Below, one piece after another: positions 52,181-62,289 of a stretch of 64,000 bases of DNA. Within the stretch, counting starts at the first letter, position 1; each line of letters begins with the position of its first letter. Source of the stretch: an uncultured Duncaniella sp. (GTDB lineage Bacteria; Bacteroidota; Bacteroidia; Bacteroidales; Muribaculaceae); NCBI GenBank assembly GCA_910577255.1, contig CAJTMH010000004.1, positions 62,001 to 126,000 of the forward strand. Direction: 5' to 3'. A program made the position numbers and the translations under genes. Under the pieces are notes generated by a model that did not search any database, was not told the DNA's origin, and saw only the letters and a list, made by a program, of their open reading frames with translations.

Positions 52181-53152
52181 ATGATAAAGGTAGGAATCAT
52201 AGGAGGGTCGGGATACGCAGCCGGAGAGCTGGTGAGAATCCTCATCAACCACCCCGACGTGGAAATCAAATGGGTACACTCGCGCACAGTGGCAGGTCAG
52301 CGCATAGTGGATGTCCACCAGGGCCTCCACGGAGAGACCGACATGAACTTCTCGAGCACTTACGACCTCGGGAACATCGATGTACTCTTCTGTTGCCGTC
52401 CGGCCGGAAAAACCCGCGAGTTCCTCGCCGATAACGCCATACCGGAAAATCTCAAAATCATCGACCTTGCACGTGACTACCGCATAGAGGACGGCACCCA
52501 CGACTTCGTCTATGGCCTCTCGGAACTCAACCGCAAGCGCATAGTGCGAGGAGCCATGCATGTTGCCAACCCTGGATGCCTGGCCATGGTGGTGGAACTT
52601 TCTCTCATGCCTCTGGCCAAAAACCTCCTCCTGAACAGCGACATCCACACCACAATCATCACGGGGAGCACCAGCGACGGCGGCGAACTACGTCCCTCAT
52701 CCCACTACTCGCGACGCAACGACAACCTCGTGGTCTACCGGCCTTTCGCTCATCAGCAGCAGCCCGAAATCCTACAGGCCCTGCGTGCTGCCCAGCAAAG
52801 CTTCAACGCCAAGCTCCACATGGTGCCTATCCGCGGACCGTTCTCGCGCGGCATCATGGCCGTTAGCTACATGGACTGTCCCCTTGAGCTGACGGATGTA
52901 ATAAAGCTATACAAGGACTATTTCGACGACCATAATTTCACCTTCATAACATCAAAAATCCCCGATTTGAAGGATGTGGTCAACACTAATAAGTGTATAA
53001 TACATCTTGACAAAATAGAAGGACGCCTCATGGTCACAGCCGTCATCGACAATCTCCTTAAGGGTGGCGCCGGCAACGCTGTGCATAACATGAACCTCCT
53101 ATTCGGACTTCAGGAGACCACCGGTCTCACCATGAAGTCGGTGGCATTCTGA
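52181..53152 (+). CDS. argC: N-acetyl-gamma-glutamyl-phosphate reductase
   Basis: 323 residues. NADPH-dependent step of arginine synthesis. The Rossmann motif GIIGGSGYAAGELVRIL is at the N-terminus, and HVANPGCLAMVVELSL carries the catalytic Cys. The long RGPFSRGIMAVSYM loop is typical. No other arg genes are adjacent in the window; instead it is coupled to gltX. Terminated by the hairpin at 53223-53278. Confidence 0.93.
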   Translation: MIKVGIIGGSGYAAGELVRILINHPDVEIKWVHSRTVAGQRIVDVHQGLHGETDMNFSSTYDLGNIDVLFCCRPAGKTREFLADNAIPENLKIIDLARDYRIEDGTHDFVYGLSELNRKRIVRGAMHVANPGCLAMVVELSLMPLAKNLLLNSDIHTTIITGSTSDGGELRPSSHYSRRNDNLVVYRPFAHQQQPEILQALRAAQQSFNAKLHMVPIRGPFSRGIMAVSYMDCPLELTDVIKLYKDYFDDHNFTFITSKIPDLKDVVNTNKCIIHLDKIEGRLMVTAVIDNLLKGGAGNAVHNMNLLFGLQETTGLTMKSVAF

Positions 53153-53222
53153 CATTCCGGAGCTGAAAGCCGCCACCTAACACATCACAACGCCTTTCCG
53201 AAGGCGAGATTTATCGAACAGA

Positions 53223-53278
53223 TTGCGGAACGCGTCGATGTCTTCATGGCATCCATCGGCGTTCCGCAAACTTTTTAT
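53223..53278 (+). terminator. Terminator of gltX-argC
   Basis: TTGCGGAACGC pairs with GCGTTCCGCAA (11 bp) around an inner CGATG/CATCG stem, followed by ACTTTTTATA. Confidence 0.85.
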
Positions 53279-53388
53279 ATACTTACGCGTAAATATAACT
53301 AAGGTGTAAGCCCATACATCACAGCTCGTTAACACCTATTCAGTGATTATAATTTCTGTCGTCAAAACATAAGTGATTGTCTATCTTG

Positions 53389-53420
53389 CTTGTGGCCGCA
53401 CGTCAAAGTCGATACCTTTG
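53389..53420 (+). promoter_or_regulatory. Promoter of the efflux operon
   Basis: CTTG (53389-53392), 20 bases, TACCTTTG (53413-53420). Leader of about 110 nt to the tolC-family gene. The rest of the 385-base gap holds only the argC terminator and a small CGCCTT-TCCG-AAGGCG hairpin near 53190. Confidence 0.75.
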
Positions 53421-53537
53421 CCCCACATTCACCCGGGGCAACCGGAGGGGAGCACCGTGGGAGTCCCACACTCGAATTGACACATTGCCACAATCCTTAC
53501 CCATCCCGATTACCCCCCCTCACAAATCATCTTCGTT

Positions 53538-54839
53538 ATGTTGAAACATCATCTGTCCCTTATCGGATTGCTCGCAGTAGCCACCGTGGCAGCCCAGACA
53601 AGGGAGGTCTGGACTTATCAGGACTGCGTTGACTATGCCCGCGAGCACAACATCTCGCTCCAGCAGTCACAACTGGCCGAGCAGCGTACCGACTATTCGG
53701 TTGAAGCCGCGAAAGCCCAATGGGAGCCCACCCTCGATTTCGGCACCTCGCATGCTTTCTCCAACTCCATCTGGGGTGAAGGAAAACACAACACCCTCGG
53801 AGGTAATTTCAGCCTCAACGCCGGGTGGAACGTATATAACGGCGGAATCCGTTCGAACACCATCAAGCTCAACAGAAAACAGAGCGAAATCGACGCGCTG
53901 GCCACATCTGACCTCTTCCGCACCATAGAGACCGACATCCTGACGGTATACCTAAATATTCTCTACGCCCAGGAGTCGATAGCTATCTACGAGGAGACCG
54001 TACAGCTTTCCAAAGCCCAGACCGACCGTGCGCGCCAACTCATGGAGGCAGGTACCCTCTCACGTGTCGACTACACCCAACTGCTGGCGCAACTCGAGCA
54101 GGACAACTATAGCCTCGTCAATGCAAAGAGCCAGTATGCCACCCGCCGCATGGAGCTGAAAAAACTCCTGCAACTCGGTCTTACCGACTCCATCACGCCC
54201 GCCACCGTTCACTGGCCGGAGGCAGAAGTCCTCGCGCCGCTCCCTCCCATCGAGGAGAGTTATGCCATGGCCATCGATACTGACCTGCAGCTCAAGTCGC
54301 TATCACTACGCAAGGAAGCCGCTGACCTCAACATAGCTATAGCTAAAGCCGGCAGAGCACCGCGCATCGACCTGAACGCCGGTGTGAGCACCGCCTACGC
54401 AGTCCCCGCCGACAACTTCGGCAAGCAACTGCGCAATTCGCTCAGCGAACAGATAGGCATATCCTTCTCACTCCCTATCTTCGATCAGAAGAAGACAAAG
54501 GTGGCAGTTGCACAAGCCAATATCGACAAGATGGGAATTGAGCTCGATACCGACCAGCGCCTACTTGACCTCTCACAGACCATCGAGACATGGTATGTAG
54601 ATGTCCGTGAAGCCCAAAGCCGTTACACAGCCGCCATCGAGCAGGAAAAGTCCGCCTCACTGAGCAACACCCTCGTCACCGAACGTTTCACCCTCGGTCT
54701 CGTCAATCCGGTGGAACTCCTCACAGCCCACAACAATCTTCTCGAGGCACGCCATGCGCTGCTTCAGGCCAAGTACATGACTTTGCTTGGGCGCAAAATG
54801 ATTGATTTCTACCGTACGGCCTCCATAGCGTTGCCCTAA
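53538..54839 (+). CDS. TolC family outer membrane efflux protein
   Basis: 433 residues with a signal peptide (ending TVAAQ, about residue 19) and two OEP repeats of long helices: WTYQDCVDYAREHNISLQQS at the start and the second half from about 225 (SYAMAIDTDLQLKSLSLRKEA). It forms the outer-membrane channel of the tripartite pump encoded with the next three genes, 33 bases upstream of the adaptor gene. Confidence 0.92.
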   Translation: MLKHHLSLIGLLAVATVAAQTREVWTYQDCVDYAREHNISLQQSQLAEQRTDYSVEAAKAQWEPTLDFGTSHAFSNSIWGEGKHNTLGGNFSLNAGWNVYNGGIRSNTIKLNRKQSEIDALATSDLFRTIETDILTVYLNILYAQESIAIYEETVQLSKAQTDRARQLMEAGTLSRVDYTQLLAQLEQDNYSLVNAKSQYATRRMELKKLLQLGLTDSITPATVHWPEAEVLAPLPPIEESYAMAIDTDLQLKSLSLRKEAADLNIAIAKAGRAPRIDLNAGVSTAYAVPADNFGKQLRNSLSEQIGISFSLPIFDQKKTKVAVAQANIDKMGIELDTDQRLLDLSQTIETWYVDVREAQSRYTAAIEQEKSASLSNTLVTERFTLGLVNPVELLTAHNNLLEARHALLQAKYMTLLGRKMIDFYRTASIALP

Positions 54840-54872
54840 TCCACCAGCATCACCGATAACACCAATTCAACT

Positions 54873-56042
54873 ATGAGAAAAGCAAAATACATAGCATGCA
54901 TCGCCATAGCAGCCCTCATGACCGCCGGCTGCAAGAAAGAGGCAAAGATAGCACTCAACACCCAGAAAGTATCAGCCGGAGACATCAGCGAGACCGTCAC
55001 GGCCACCGGCACACTTGAATCGGTTACGCAGGTCGACGTGGGCACACAGGTCACCGGCATCATCGACAAGCTGTATGTCGACTTCAACTCCGTTGTTACC
55101 AAGGGACAGCTCATAGCCGAAATAGAGAAGACCATCCTGCAGGCCGACCTCAACAGCGCCGACGCCACCCTCGAATCAGCCCGACTGACCTACGAATACA
55201 CCCTCACAAACTATAAGCGCGACAAGGCTCTCTATGACAAAGACCTCATAAGCCAGTATGACTACCAGACCTCACTGAAGGACTATAAGGTGGCCGAACA
55301 GGCCTATGACAAGGCTCAGGCTGACCGCGTGAGAGCCGCCAAGAACCTCAACTACGCCGAAATTTATTCGCCTATCGACGGCATCGTCATCTCACGCGAG
55401 GTCGAGGTAGGCCAGACCGTGGTGTCCAACATGAGCGTGGCCAACCTCTACACCATAGCCGACCTTGACCACATGCAGGTTGTCGGCAACGTGGACGAAG
55501 CCGACATAGGCCAGGTGAAGGTGGGCCAGCGTGTGGTATTCACTGTTGACGCTTACCCCGATGATTCTTTCGAGGGACATGTCACACAGGTCCGCCTCTC
55601 TGCCACCACCGAGAGCAACGTCGTGACCTACGAGGTGATTGTCTCGGCCAACAATGATGACCACAAACTCATCCCCGGACTCACCGCCAACCTCACCATA
55701 TATGTCCTGGAGGAGAACGGTGTCATCACCGTACCTGTCTCAGCCACAAAATTCACTCCGCGCGACTATCCGGATGTCAAAGGACTTCCGCAGCCTGCAT
55801 CATCAGCCAAAGGCTCTGACAGCAACGCCGACCATGTATATGTAGTGCGTGGCGACAGCTTGTATTACACCCCTGTGCAACTCGGGGCAGCCAACGGCAT
55901 AAACGTGGCAGTGACATCCGGACTTAAGGACGGCGACGTGGTGGCATTGGGATATGAATCGGCACAGGCAGCCGCTGATGCCGATAAGTCACAGACCCAG
56001 AGCAGCCCCTTCGCGCCAAAGCGTCCCAACCAGAAAAAGTAA
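54873..56042 (+). CDS. MacA-like periplasmic adaptor (HlyD/RND family)
   Basis: 389 residues. N-terminal signal with a possible lipobox Cys (TAGCKKE), lipoyl/barrel-sandwich halves (GTQVTGIIDKLYVDF and SPIDGIVISREVEVGQ), a helical hairpin (about 95-160) and beta-barrel/membrane-proximal domains. It joins the MacB-type permease to the TolC channel. Low-complexity basic tail ends PKRPNQKK. Confidence 0.92.
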   Translation: MRKAKYIACIAIAALMTAGCKKEAKIALNTQKVSAGDISETVTATGTLESVTQVDVGTQVTGIIDKLYVDFNSVVTKGQLIAEIEKTILQADLNSADATLESARLTYEYTLTNYKRDKALYDKDLISQYDYQTSLKDYKVAEQAYDKAQADRVRAAKNLNYAEIYSPIDGIVISREVEVGQTVVSNMSVANLYTIADLDHMQVVGNVDEADIGQVKVGQRVVFTVDAYPDDSFEGHVTQVRLSATTESNVVTYEVIVSANNDDHKLIPGLTANLTIYVLEENGVITVPVSATKFTPRDYPDVKGLPQPASSAKGSDSNADHVYVVRGDSLYYTPVQLGAANGINVAVTSGLKDGDVVALGYESAQAAADADKSQTQSSPFAPKRPNQKK

Positions 56043-56084
56043 ACTCTTCTCCACCACCTATATATAAAAAATCCACCTCCAGCC

Positions 56085-56834
56085 ATGTCTGATCGTGAAA
56101 TAATCGTTCTTGAGAACATCCGGCGCAACTTCATAGTAGGCGACGAGACCGTCCACGCCCTCCGCGGGGTATCGTTCCGCATCCGTGAAGGAGAGTTTGT
56201 CACCATCATGGGTACATCCGGTTCCGGCAAATCCACTCTCCTCAACATCCTTGGATGCCTCGACACCCCCACATCGGGCGAGTATCTGCTCGACGGTATA
56301 TCCGTACAGAAGATGAGCAAGAACGAGCGCGCGGTAATACGAAACCGAAAAATCGGATTCGTATTCCAGAACTACAACCTGCTCCCTAAGACAACGTCGC
56401 TCGACAACGTCGAACTACCGCTCCTCTACAACTCCGCCTACAATGCCAAGGAGCGCCGCGAACGAGCCATACGCGCACTTGATGCCGTGGGGCTGCATGA
56501 CCGCCTCTATCACCGCAGCAATCAGATGTCGGGCGGACAGCAGCAGCGAGTGGCCATTGCAAGAGCTCTTGTCAACGATCCGGTGATAATCCTCGCCGAT
56601 GAAGCCACCGGCAACCTTGACACGCGCACCTCATTCAGCATTCTCACCCTCTTTCAGGAACTCCACGCGCGCGGCCGCACCATCATCTTCGTGACCCACA
56701 ACCCCGAGCTCTCCGACTTCTCCTCTCGCAACATCGTGCTCCGCGACGGCCGTGTCATATCCGACACCTACAACGATCACCCGGCATCGGCCCGCGAAGT
56801 CTACGAAGCCCTTCCCAAAGAGACCGACCTCTAA
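56085..56834 (+). CDS. MacB-type ABC transporter ATPase
   Basis: 249 residues. LolD/MacB-class ATPase: Walker A GTSGSGKSTLLN, signature MSGGQQQRVAIARAL, Walker B VIILADEATGNLD. The separate ATPase and permease genes differ from E. coli MacB, where both are fused. It drives the efflux complex. Confidence 0.95.
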   Translation: MSDREIIVLENIRRNFIVGDETVHALRGVSFRIREGEFVTIMGTSGSGKSTLLNILGCLDTPTSGEYLLDGISVQKMSKNERAVIRNRKIGFVFQNYNLLPKTTSLDNVELPLLYNSAYNAKERRERAIRALDAVGLHDRLYHRSNQMSGGQQQRVAIARALVNDPVIILADEATGNLDTRTSFSILTLFQELHARGRTIIFVTHNPELSDFSSRNIVLRDGRVISDTYNDHPASAREVYEALPKETDL

Positions 56835-56863
56835 CCAACAACCTACCTCATTCACCAAGCTTC

Positions 56864-58084
56864 ATGCGATTCATCAACCTTCTAAAAATAGCACTGCGCG
56901 CGCTCAACAACAATAAGCTCCGCTGCTTCCTGACCATGCTCGGCATCATTATTGGCGTGGCATCGGTCATCACCATGCTCGCCATAGGACAGGGGTCGAA
57001 AAACAGCATCAAAGCCCAGATCTCAGAGATGGGCTCCAACATGCTCATGATCCACCCCGGCACCGGGCAGCGAGGCGGAGTGAGACAGAGCGCCGATGAC
57101 ATGCAGACACTTAAGGTGGAGGACTACGAAACCCTCCGCGACAATGCCAAATACATAACGGCTATCTCACCACAAGTCAGCAGCTCAGGTCAGTTTATAA
57201 ACGGCAACAACAACTATCCGTCGTCGCTCTCAGGCATTACCCCTGATTACCTCGACATCCGCAAACTCAAAGTGAAGTCGGGAGAGATGTTCACCGACCA
57301 TGACATTGCCACAGCAGCCAAAGTCTGTGTCCTCGGACAGACCGTGGTCGATAATCTTTTCCCAAATGGTGAAAACCCCATTGGGAAGGTTGTGCGATTC
57401 AACAAAATCCCGCTGACTGTCATCGGAGTCCTTGAGGAGAAAGGCACCAACTCCATGGGCCAGGACCAGGACGACGTGGTGCTTGCCCCCTACACCACAG
57501 TCATGAAACGCGTTCTTGCCATAGACTATATACAAGGATTATTTGCCAGTGCCATCGACGAGAACCTCAGCGAGGAAGCATCCGACGAAATCACTGCCAT
57601 CCTGCGCTCCAACCACAAGCTTAAAGACGACGCCGACAACGACTTCAACATACGCTCGCAGCAGGAACTCAGCGAGATGATGAGCTCCACCTCCGACATG
57701 ATGACCGTGCTGCTTGCATGCATAGCCGGCATATCACTTTTGGTAGGAGGCATCGGCATCATGAACATCATGTATGTGTCAGTCACCGAACGCACACGCG
57801 AAATAGGGCTCCGCATGTCAATCGGGGCACGCGGCATCGACATCCTGTCGCAATTTCTCATCGAGGCTGTAATCATAAGCGTGACAGGCGGCATCATCGG
57901 CATCATAATGGGAATCATCGCTTCCTGGCTTGTCAATGTCATAGCACAGTGGCCCATTTACATCCAGATTTATTCGGTGGTGCTCTCGTTTGTGGTCTGC
58001 ACTGTCACCGGAATATTCTTCGGATGGTATCCGGCTCGCAAAGCCGCTAATCTTGACCCCATCGAAGCCATCCGCTACGAATAA
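56864..58084 (+). CDS. MacB-type ABC transporter permease
   Basis: 406 residues. A first helix after KLRCFLTMLGIIIGVASVI, a large periplasmic MacB_PCD domain (about 45-275), then the FtsX domain with three helices (SLLVGGIGIMNIMYVSVTER, IDILSQFLIEAVIISVTGG and FFGWYPARKAANLDPIEAIRYE end). A mechanotransmission permease that uses ATP hydrolysis to push substrates through the TolC channel; substrate unknown. Confidence 0.94.
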   Translation: MRFINLLKIALRALNNNKLRCFLTMLGIIIGVASVITMLAIGQGSKNSIKAQISEMGSNMLMIHPGTGQRGGVRQSADDMQTLKVEDYETLRDNAKYITAISPQVSSSGQFINGNNNYPSSLSGITPDYLDIRKLKVKSGEMFTDHDIATAAKVCVLGQTVVDNLFPNGENPIGKVVRFNKIPLTVIGVLEEKGTNSMGQDQDDVVLAPYTTVMKRVLAIDYIQGLFASAIDENLSEEASDEITAILRSNHKLKDDADNDFNIRSQQELSEMMSSTSDMMTVLLACIAGISLLVGGIGIMNIMYVSVTERTREIGLRMSIGARGIDILSQFLIEAVIISVTGGIIGIIMGIIASWLVNVIAQWPIYIQIYSVVLSFVVCTVTGIFFGWYPARKAANLDPIEAIRYE

Positions 58085-58104
58085 AGTCGACACACCTCTT
58101 ACCT

Positions 58105-58149
58105 CACCCCTGCATCGAGCACCTTACTACTTCGCTCAGTGCGGGGGTG
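58105..58149 (+). terminator. Hairpin after the efflux operon
   Basis: CACCCCTGCA pairs with TGCGGGGGTG (10 bp with one GU pair), 20 bases after the stop codon. There is no T-run, so it is a weak or factor-dependent terminator candidate. Confidence 0.45.
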
Positions 58150-58192
58150 TGGCTTATTATATAGTAGCGGTAAGTCAACGGATGGAGTAGGT

Positions 58193-58262
58193 ACAAAAAA
58201 AATTGATTGTCTCACGACAACCAACCTTAGTTAACCTTAAATCTAATACCATGAAAAACACG
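58193..58262 (-). ncRNA. Short RNA gene, copy 2 of a two-copy family
   Basis: On the minus strand, a transcript of about 68 nt. The 5' part is GTGTTTTTCATGGTATTAG then ATTTAAGG, nearly identical to copy 1 at 39.9 kb; the 3' end is GGTTGTC-GTGA-GACAATC (58205-58222) followed by eight T. It converges on the efflux operon. No reading frame. Same candidate identity as copy 1. Confidence 0.72.
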
Positions 58263-58265
58263 CTA

Positions 58266-58296
58266 CAAAGGTAAAGGCTTTTTTTCGCTCCACAAA
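58266..58296 (-). promoter_or_regulatory. Promoter of short RNA copy 2
   Basis: On the minus strand, TTTG (complement of 58293-58296), 19 bases, TACCTTTG (complement of 58266-58273). Confidence 0.8.
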
Positions 58297-58504
58297 ACAT
58301 TTTGCTACAAAATTCACTTTGTTTTAACATTATTTTTAGCATCGTGGTCAAAAATTGGACATTTCAATAAATTTTTGGCGGTTTTCAAGGCTTTTTGTAG
58401 CATTTTGCTACTTCAGCATATCATTATCACGTTTTATTGCATTATGCCTCATTAATATTTATTAACACATAGTAATTACATGAATTTCAACCCATTACAT
58501 AAAA
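58297..58504. other. AT-rich intergenic stretch before parC
   Basis: Very AT-rich DNA with several TTTTGTAGCA-like runs (around 58300, 58395 and 58406). No gene or hairpin beyond these is recognised. Confidence 0.35.
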
Positions 58505-58536
58505 CTTGCGAAAACCATCATTTTTTCGTATCTTTG
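58505..58536 (+). promoter_or_regulatory. Promoter for topoisomerase IV A gene
   Basis: CTTG (58505-58508), 20 bases, TATCTTTG (58529-58536); leader of about 60 nt. Confidence 0.78.
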
Positions 58537-58600
58537 CGTGAAGAAGGCATCACATCCTTGAGAGCCTGTAACCTGAAGAACGGAGAAAACTGACCCACAA

Positions 58601-61348
58601 ATGAGCGAGGAGATTAACGATATCAACGACCCCCTGGAAGAGGAGGAGATGGCCAACGACGAACAGTCAATCGTCAAGCCTGAAAAATTCGATCCGAAGA
58701 TCATCGTCGACACCAGCAACGACGTGGTGCGCCATCAACTGCGCGGCATGTACCAGAGCTGGTTTCTCGACTATGCAAGCTATGTGATCCTGGAGCGAGC
58801 CGTACCGCATATCGATGACGGACTCAAACCGGTGCAACGACGCATACTCCACTCCATGAAGCTCCTCGACGACGGTCGATTCAACAAAGTAGCCAACATC
58901 GTGGGTAACACTATGCAGTTTCACCCCCACGGCGACGCCTCAATCTATGAGGCGCTCGTGCAGCTCGGACAAAAGGAACTGCTCGTTGAGACGCAAGGCA
59001 ACTGGGGCAACATCCTGACAGGTGCCGGCGCCGCTGCCGGCCGTTACATCGAGGCTCGTCTCTCACAATTCGCCCTCGACGTGGTCTACAACCCGAAAGT
59101 GACCGAATGGACACTCAGCTACGACGGACGAAAAAAGGAGCCGGTAACCCTACCCATCAAATTCCCGCTGCTCCTGTCGCAGGGTGTCGAAGGCATAGCC
59201 GTAGGTCTATCCTCCAAGATTCTCCCTCATAATTTCAATGAAATCATCGACGCGGCCATCGCCCACCTGAAAGGGGAGGAATTCACACTCTATCCCGACT
59301 TTTTCACCGGCGGCGCCATCGATGTGTCGCGCTACAACGACGGAGAACGCGGCGGAGCCGTGAAGATTAGAGCCAAGATAGAAAAGGTCGACAACAAGAC
59401 CCTCGCAATCACCGAAATCCCCTACGGCAAAACCACCGCCACCCTCATCGACTCGATACTCAAGGCATTCGAGAGCGGAAAAATCAAGATCCGCAAAGTC
59501 GACGACAACACCGCCGAGCATGCCAACATCCTCGTCCACCTGCTCCCCGGCACTTCGAGCGACCGCACCATCGACGCACTTTATGCCTTCACCGACTGCG
59601 AGATTTCCGTCTCGCCCAACTGCTGCGTCATCTCCGACAACAAGCCTCATTTCATCGGGGTTAGCGACGTGCTCCGACACAATGTGGAGGGCACACGCAC
59701 CATTCTTGGCCGCGAGCTCCAGATACAGCTTGACGAGGTGCGCGAGCAACTCCACTTCGCCACCCTCGAGCGCATTTTCATCGAGAAGCGAATCTACAAG
59801 GACAAGGGTTATGAAGAAAGTGAAAACCGCCAGGCCGCCATCGACCATATCCGAGGCCGTCTTGACAAATGGAAAAAACTCTTCATCCGTGAAGTCACCG
59901 ACGAGGACATCATACGGCTTTTCGAAATCAAGATGGGACGCATCCTTAAGTTCAACGCCGACAAGTGCGATGAACAGATCGCCGCATTCAACGCGCGCAT
60001 CGAGGAGCTGAACCACCATCTGGCACATCTCACCGACTACACCATCCGCTGGTATGAACGCCTCAAGGAAAAATACGGGGCAGCATTCCCGCGAATGACC
60101 ACCATACGCAATTTCGACAATATCCAGGCTGCCACAGTGGCCGAAGCCAACGAACGCCTTTACCACAACAGCGCCGAGGGCTTCATAGGCACAGGCCTTA
60201 AGAAGGATGACAACACCGAGTGCATAGGCAACTGCTCGTCAATCGACGACGTTATCGTGTTCTACAACGATGGCCGCTACAAAGTGGTCCGTGTACAGGA
60301 AAAATTATTCATCGGCAAGAACGTGCGCCACGTTGCCGTGTTCAAGCGCAACGACACCCGCACCGTCTACAATGTAATCTACCAGAACGGCAAAGGTGGC
60401 ACCTACTATATGAAGCGCTTCTCAGTCACCGGTATCACGCGCGACAAGGAGTACAACCTCACACCCGGCGAACCGGGCACACGCATCTGCTGGTTCACCG
60501 CCAACTCCAACGGCGAGGCCGAGGTGGTGAAAGTGACCCTCAAACCCAAACTGCGTCTCAAAACCCTCCAGATCGACGTGGACTTCTCGGAACTCGCCAT
60601 CAAGGGACGCGGAGCGATGGGCAACATCGTCACCCGCAACGAAGTACACCGCTTCTCGCTGAAACGCGAAGGTGGCTCGACCCTCGGCGGACGCGACGTG
60701 TGGTTCGACCCCGACGTGATGCGCCTCAACTATGACGGACGCGGTGACTATCTCGGAGAGTTCAACAGCGGCGACCTCGTGCTCGTCATCACAAAGAACG
60801 GCGAGTACTACACTTCATCGTTCGACGCCTCCAACCACTACCCCGAAAATCTCATGCGCATCGAGAAGTTCGATCCACATAAAGTGTGGACCGCCATTCT
60901 CGACGATGCCGACCAGAAATATCCCTATATCAAGCGCTTCTCCTTCGAGGCATCCTCGAAACCACAGCGATTCATCGGCGACAATGACAAGTCACACCTA
61001 CTCCTGCTCAGCGATCAGCCCGGCCTGAGAGTGGAAGTGACATTTGGGGGCGCAGATGCGGTGCGACCACCGCTCGAGGTAATAGCTCGCGAGTTCATCG
61101 GAGTCAAATCATTCAAAGCCAAAGGCAAACGCCTCACAACATTCAAGATCGCCGACATAACCGAACTCGAACCTGTAGCCACCGGCGATGAGCCGGAAGC
61201 CTCACAGAGCGACGACTCGACCGACACTCCGGATGACAATTCAGGCACCTCCGGAGAGCCACAAAATGCCTCACCGCAACCCGACGACGACAAGAGCGAC
61301 GACGAAATCCGCGACGAAATCACCGGGCAGCAACGCCTGTTCACCTGA
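58601..61348 (+). CDS. parC: DNA topoisomerase IV / gyrase-type subunit A
   Basis: 915 residues. The breakage-reunion domain has YASYVILERAVPHIDDGLKP, HPHGDASIYEALVQLGQ (quinolone-resistance region) and the catalytic Tyr in GRYIEARLS. The C-terminal beta-pinwheel is shortened and ends in an acidic, low-complexity tail (DDSTDTPDDNSGTSGEPQ...). The position equivalent to GyrA Ser83 is Ala here. Assigned as ParC rather than GyrA from the divergent, GyrA-box-poor C-terminus; the partner parE gene is not next to it. Moves DNA and decatenates chromosomes. Confidence 0.88.
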   Translation: MSEEINDINDPLEEEEMANDEQSIVKPEKFDPKIIVDTSNDVVRHQLRGMYQSWFLDYASYVILERAVPHIDDGLKPVQRRILHSMKLLDDGRFNKVANIVGNTMQFHPHGDASIYEALVQLGQKELLVETQGNWGNILTGAGAAAGRYIEARLSQFALDVVYNPKVTEWTLSYDGRKKEPVTLPIKFPLLLSQGVEGIAVGLSSKILPHNFNEIIDAAIAHLKGEEFTLYPDFFTGGAIDVSRYNDGERGGAVKIRAKIEKVDNKTLAITEIPYGKTTATLIDSILKAFESGKIKIRKVDDNTAEHANILVHLLPGTSSDRTIDALYAFTDCEISVSPNCCVISDNKPHFIGVSDVLRHNVEGTRTILGRELQIQLDEVREQLHFATLERIFIEKRIYKDKGYEESENRQAAIDHIRGRLDKWKKLFIREVTDEDIIRLFEIKMGRILKFNADKCDEQIAAFNARIEELNHHLAHLTDYTIRWYERLKEKYGAAFPRMTTIRNFDNIQAATVAEANERLYHNSAEGFIGTGLKKDDNTECIGNCSSIDDVIVFYNDGRYKVVRVQEKLFIGKNVRHVAVFKRNDTRTVYNVIYQNGKGGTYYMKRFSVTGITRDKEYNLTPGEPGTRICWFTANSNGEAEVVKVTLKPKLRLKTLQIDVDFSELAIKGRGAMGNIVTRNEVHRFSLKREGGSTLGGRDVWFDPDVMRLNYDGRGDYLGEFNSGDLVLVITKNGEYYTSSFDASNHYPENLMRIEKFDPHKVWTAILDDADQKYPYIKRFSFEASSKPQRFIGDNDKSHLLLLSDQPGLRVEVTFGGADAVRPPLEVIAREFIGVKSFKAKGKRLTTFKIADITELEPVATGDEPEASQSDDSTDTPDDNSGTSGEPQNASPQPDDDKSDDEIRDEITGQQRLFT

Positions 61349-61384
61349 CATCACACACATCAACCTCTCCTCCACCCCACAAGG

Positions 61385-62254
61385 ATGAAACACACCCTCA
61401 TACTCACAATTGCACTGGCGGCATGGGCCCTCCTGACCCAAGCCGCCCATGCAAGCGAGCCGGCCGATACCACCCCTCCCCCTCTCAGGCCGGTATTTGC
61501 CGCCTACACCTTCGAGGCGGGAAGTTCACACCTTACCGACACATACCTTACTCCACTCAAATACACCGGGTGGCATGCCGGACTGGACTACATGCGCTAC
61601 CAGGCCATGAAATTTTCCCCCGAAAAGTGGACCATGCGCCTGCACGCCAACCTGGGGCTTGACCGCACACAAAACCCATCGGGCAACGCCACCATGTGGG
61701 CCCTCATGTTTGACTTCGACTGGGGCATGATGCGACGTTTCAATCCGGCCCGGGGACTCACCCTTGCCGTAGGAGGCTCGACATCCATCCAAGCAGGATG
61801 CCTCTACAACTCGCGCAACGGCAACAATCCCGCCTCAGCCAAAGGAGCATGGACCGTCAACCTGACCGGCTACGCGGCTTACCGCCTAAACATCGGGCGC
61901 CTGCCGGTGACATTCATGTACCAGCCCACACTTCCGGTCACTGGTATATTCTTCGCCCCCGATTACGGCGAATTATACTATGAGATATACCTCGGCGACC
62001 ATTCGGGACTCGTCCATGGAGCATGGTGGGGCAATTATTTCAGCCTCGACAACCTGCTCACAGCCGACCTGCACTTCGGAGCCACAAACCTGCGTCTCGG
62101 CTACCGCTGCAAGGTGTTCTCCTCCGAAATCAACCACATCACCACCAACATCCTCACCAACTCACTGGTAATCGGCGTGAGCGGCGAATGGCTCTCTGTC
62201 AACCCCCGCAGACTCCCTTCATCCGAAGCCAAGCTCATACAGGCCATTTACTAA
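61385..62254 (+). CDS. DUF3316 family outer membrane beta-barrel protein
   Basis: 289 residues with a signal peptide (ending AHA, about residue 24). Family hallmarks: FEAGSSHLTDTYLTPLKYTGW near the N-terminus, NRNG-type loop YNSRNGNNPASAK, and GELYYEIYLGDHSGL. Amphipathic strands throughout suggest an outer-membrane barrel. Function unknown. Codon use is ordinary; it follows parC by 36 bases and precedes the S41 gene by 35, so read-through is possible. Confidence 0.82.
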   Translation: MKHTLILTIALAAWALLTQAAHASEPADTTPPPLRPVFAAYTFEAGSSHLTDTYLTPLKYTGWHAGLDYMRYQAMKFSPEKWTMRLHANLGLDRTQNPSGNATMWALMFDFDWGMMRRFNPARGLTLAVGGSTSIQAGCLYNSRNGNNPASAKGAWTVNLTGYAAYRLNIGRLPVTFMYQPTLPVTGIFFAPDYGELYYEIYLGDHSGLVHGAWWGNYFSLDNLLTADLHFGATNLRLGYRCKVFSSEINHITTNILTNSLVIGVSGEWLSVNPRRLPSSEAKLIQAIY

Positions 62255-62289
62255 CAACTCCCGGCTGTGCCAAACCACCACCGAACATC

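Noticed and set aside
59207..60166. 319-residue minus-strand reading frame inside parC
   Set aside because: Antisense shadow of a conserved gene in a GC-rich third-position pattern; no motif seen.
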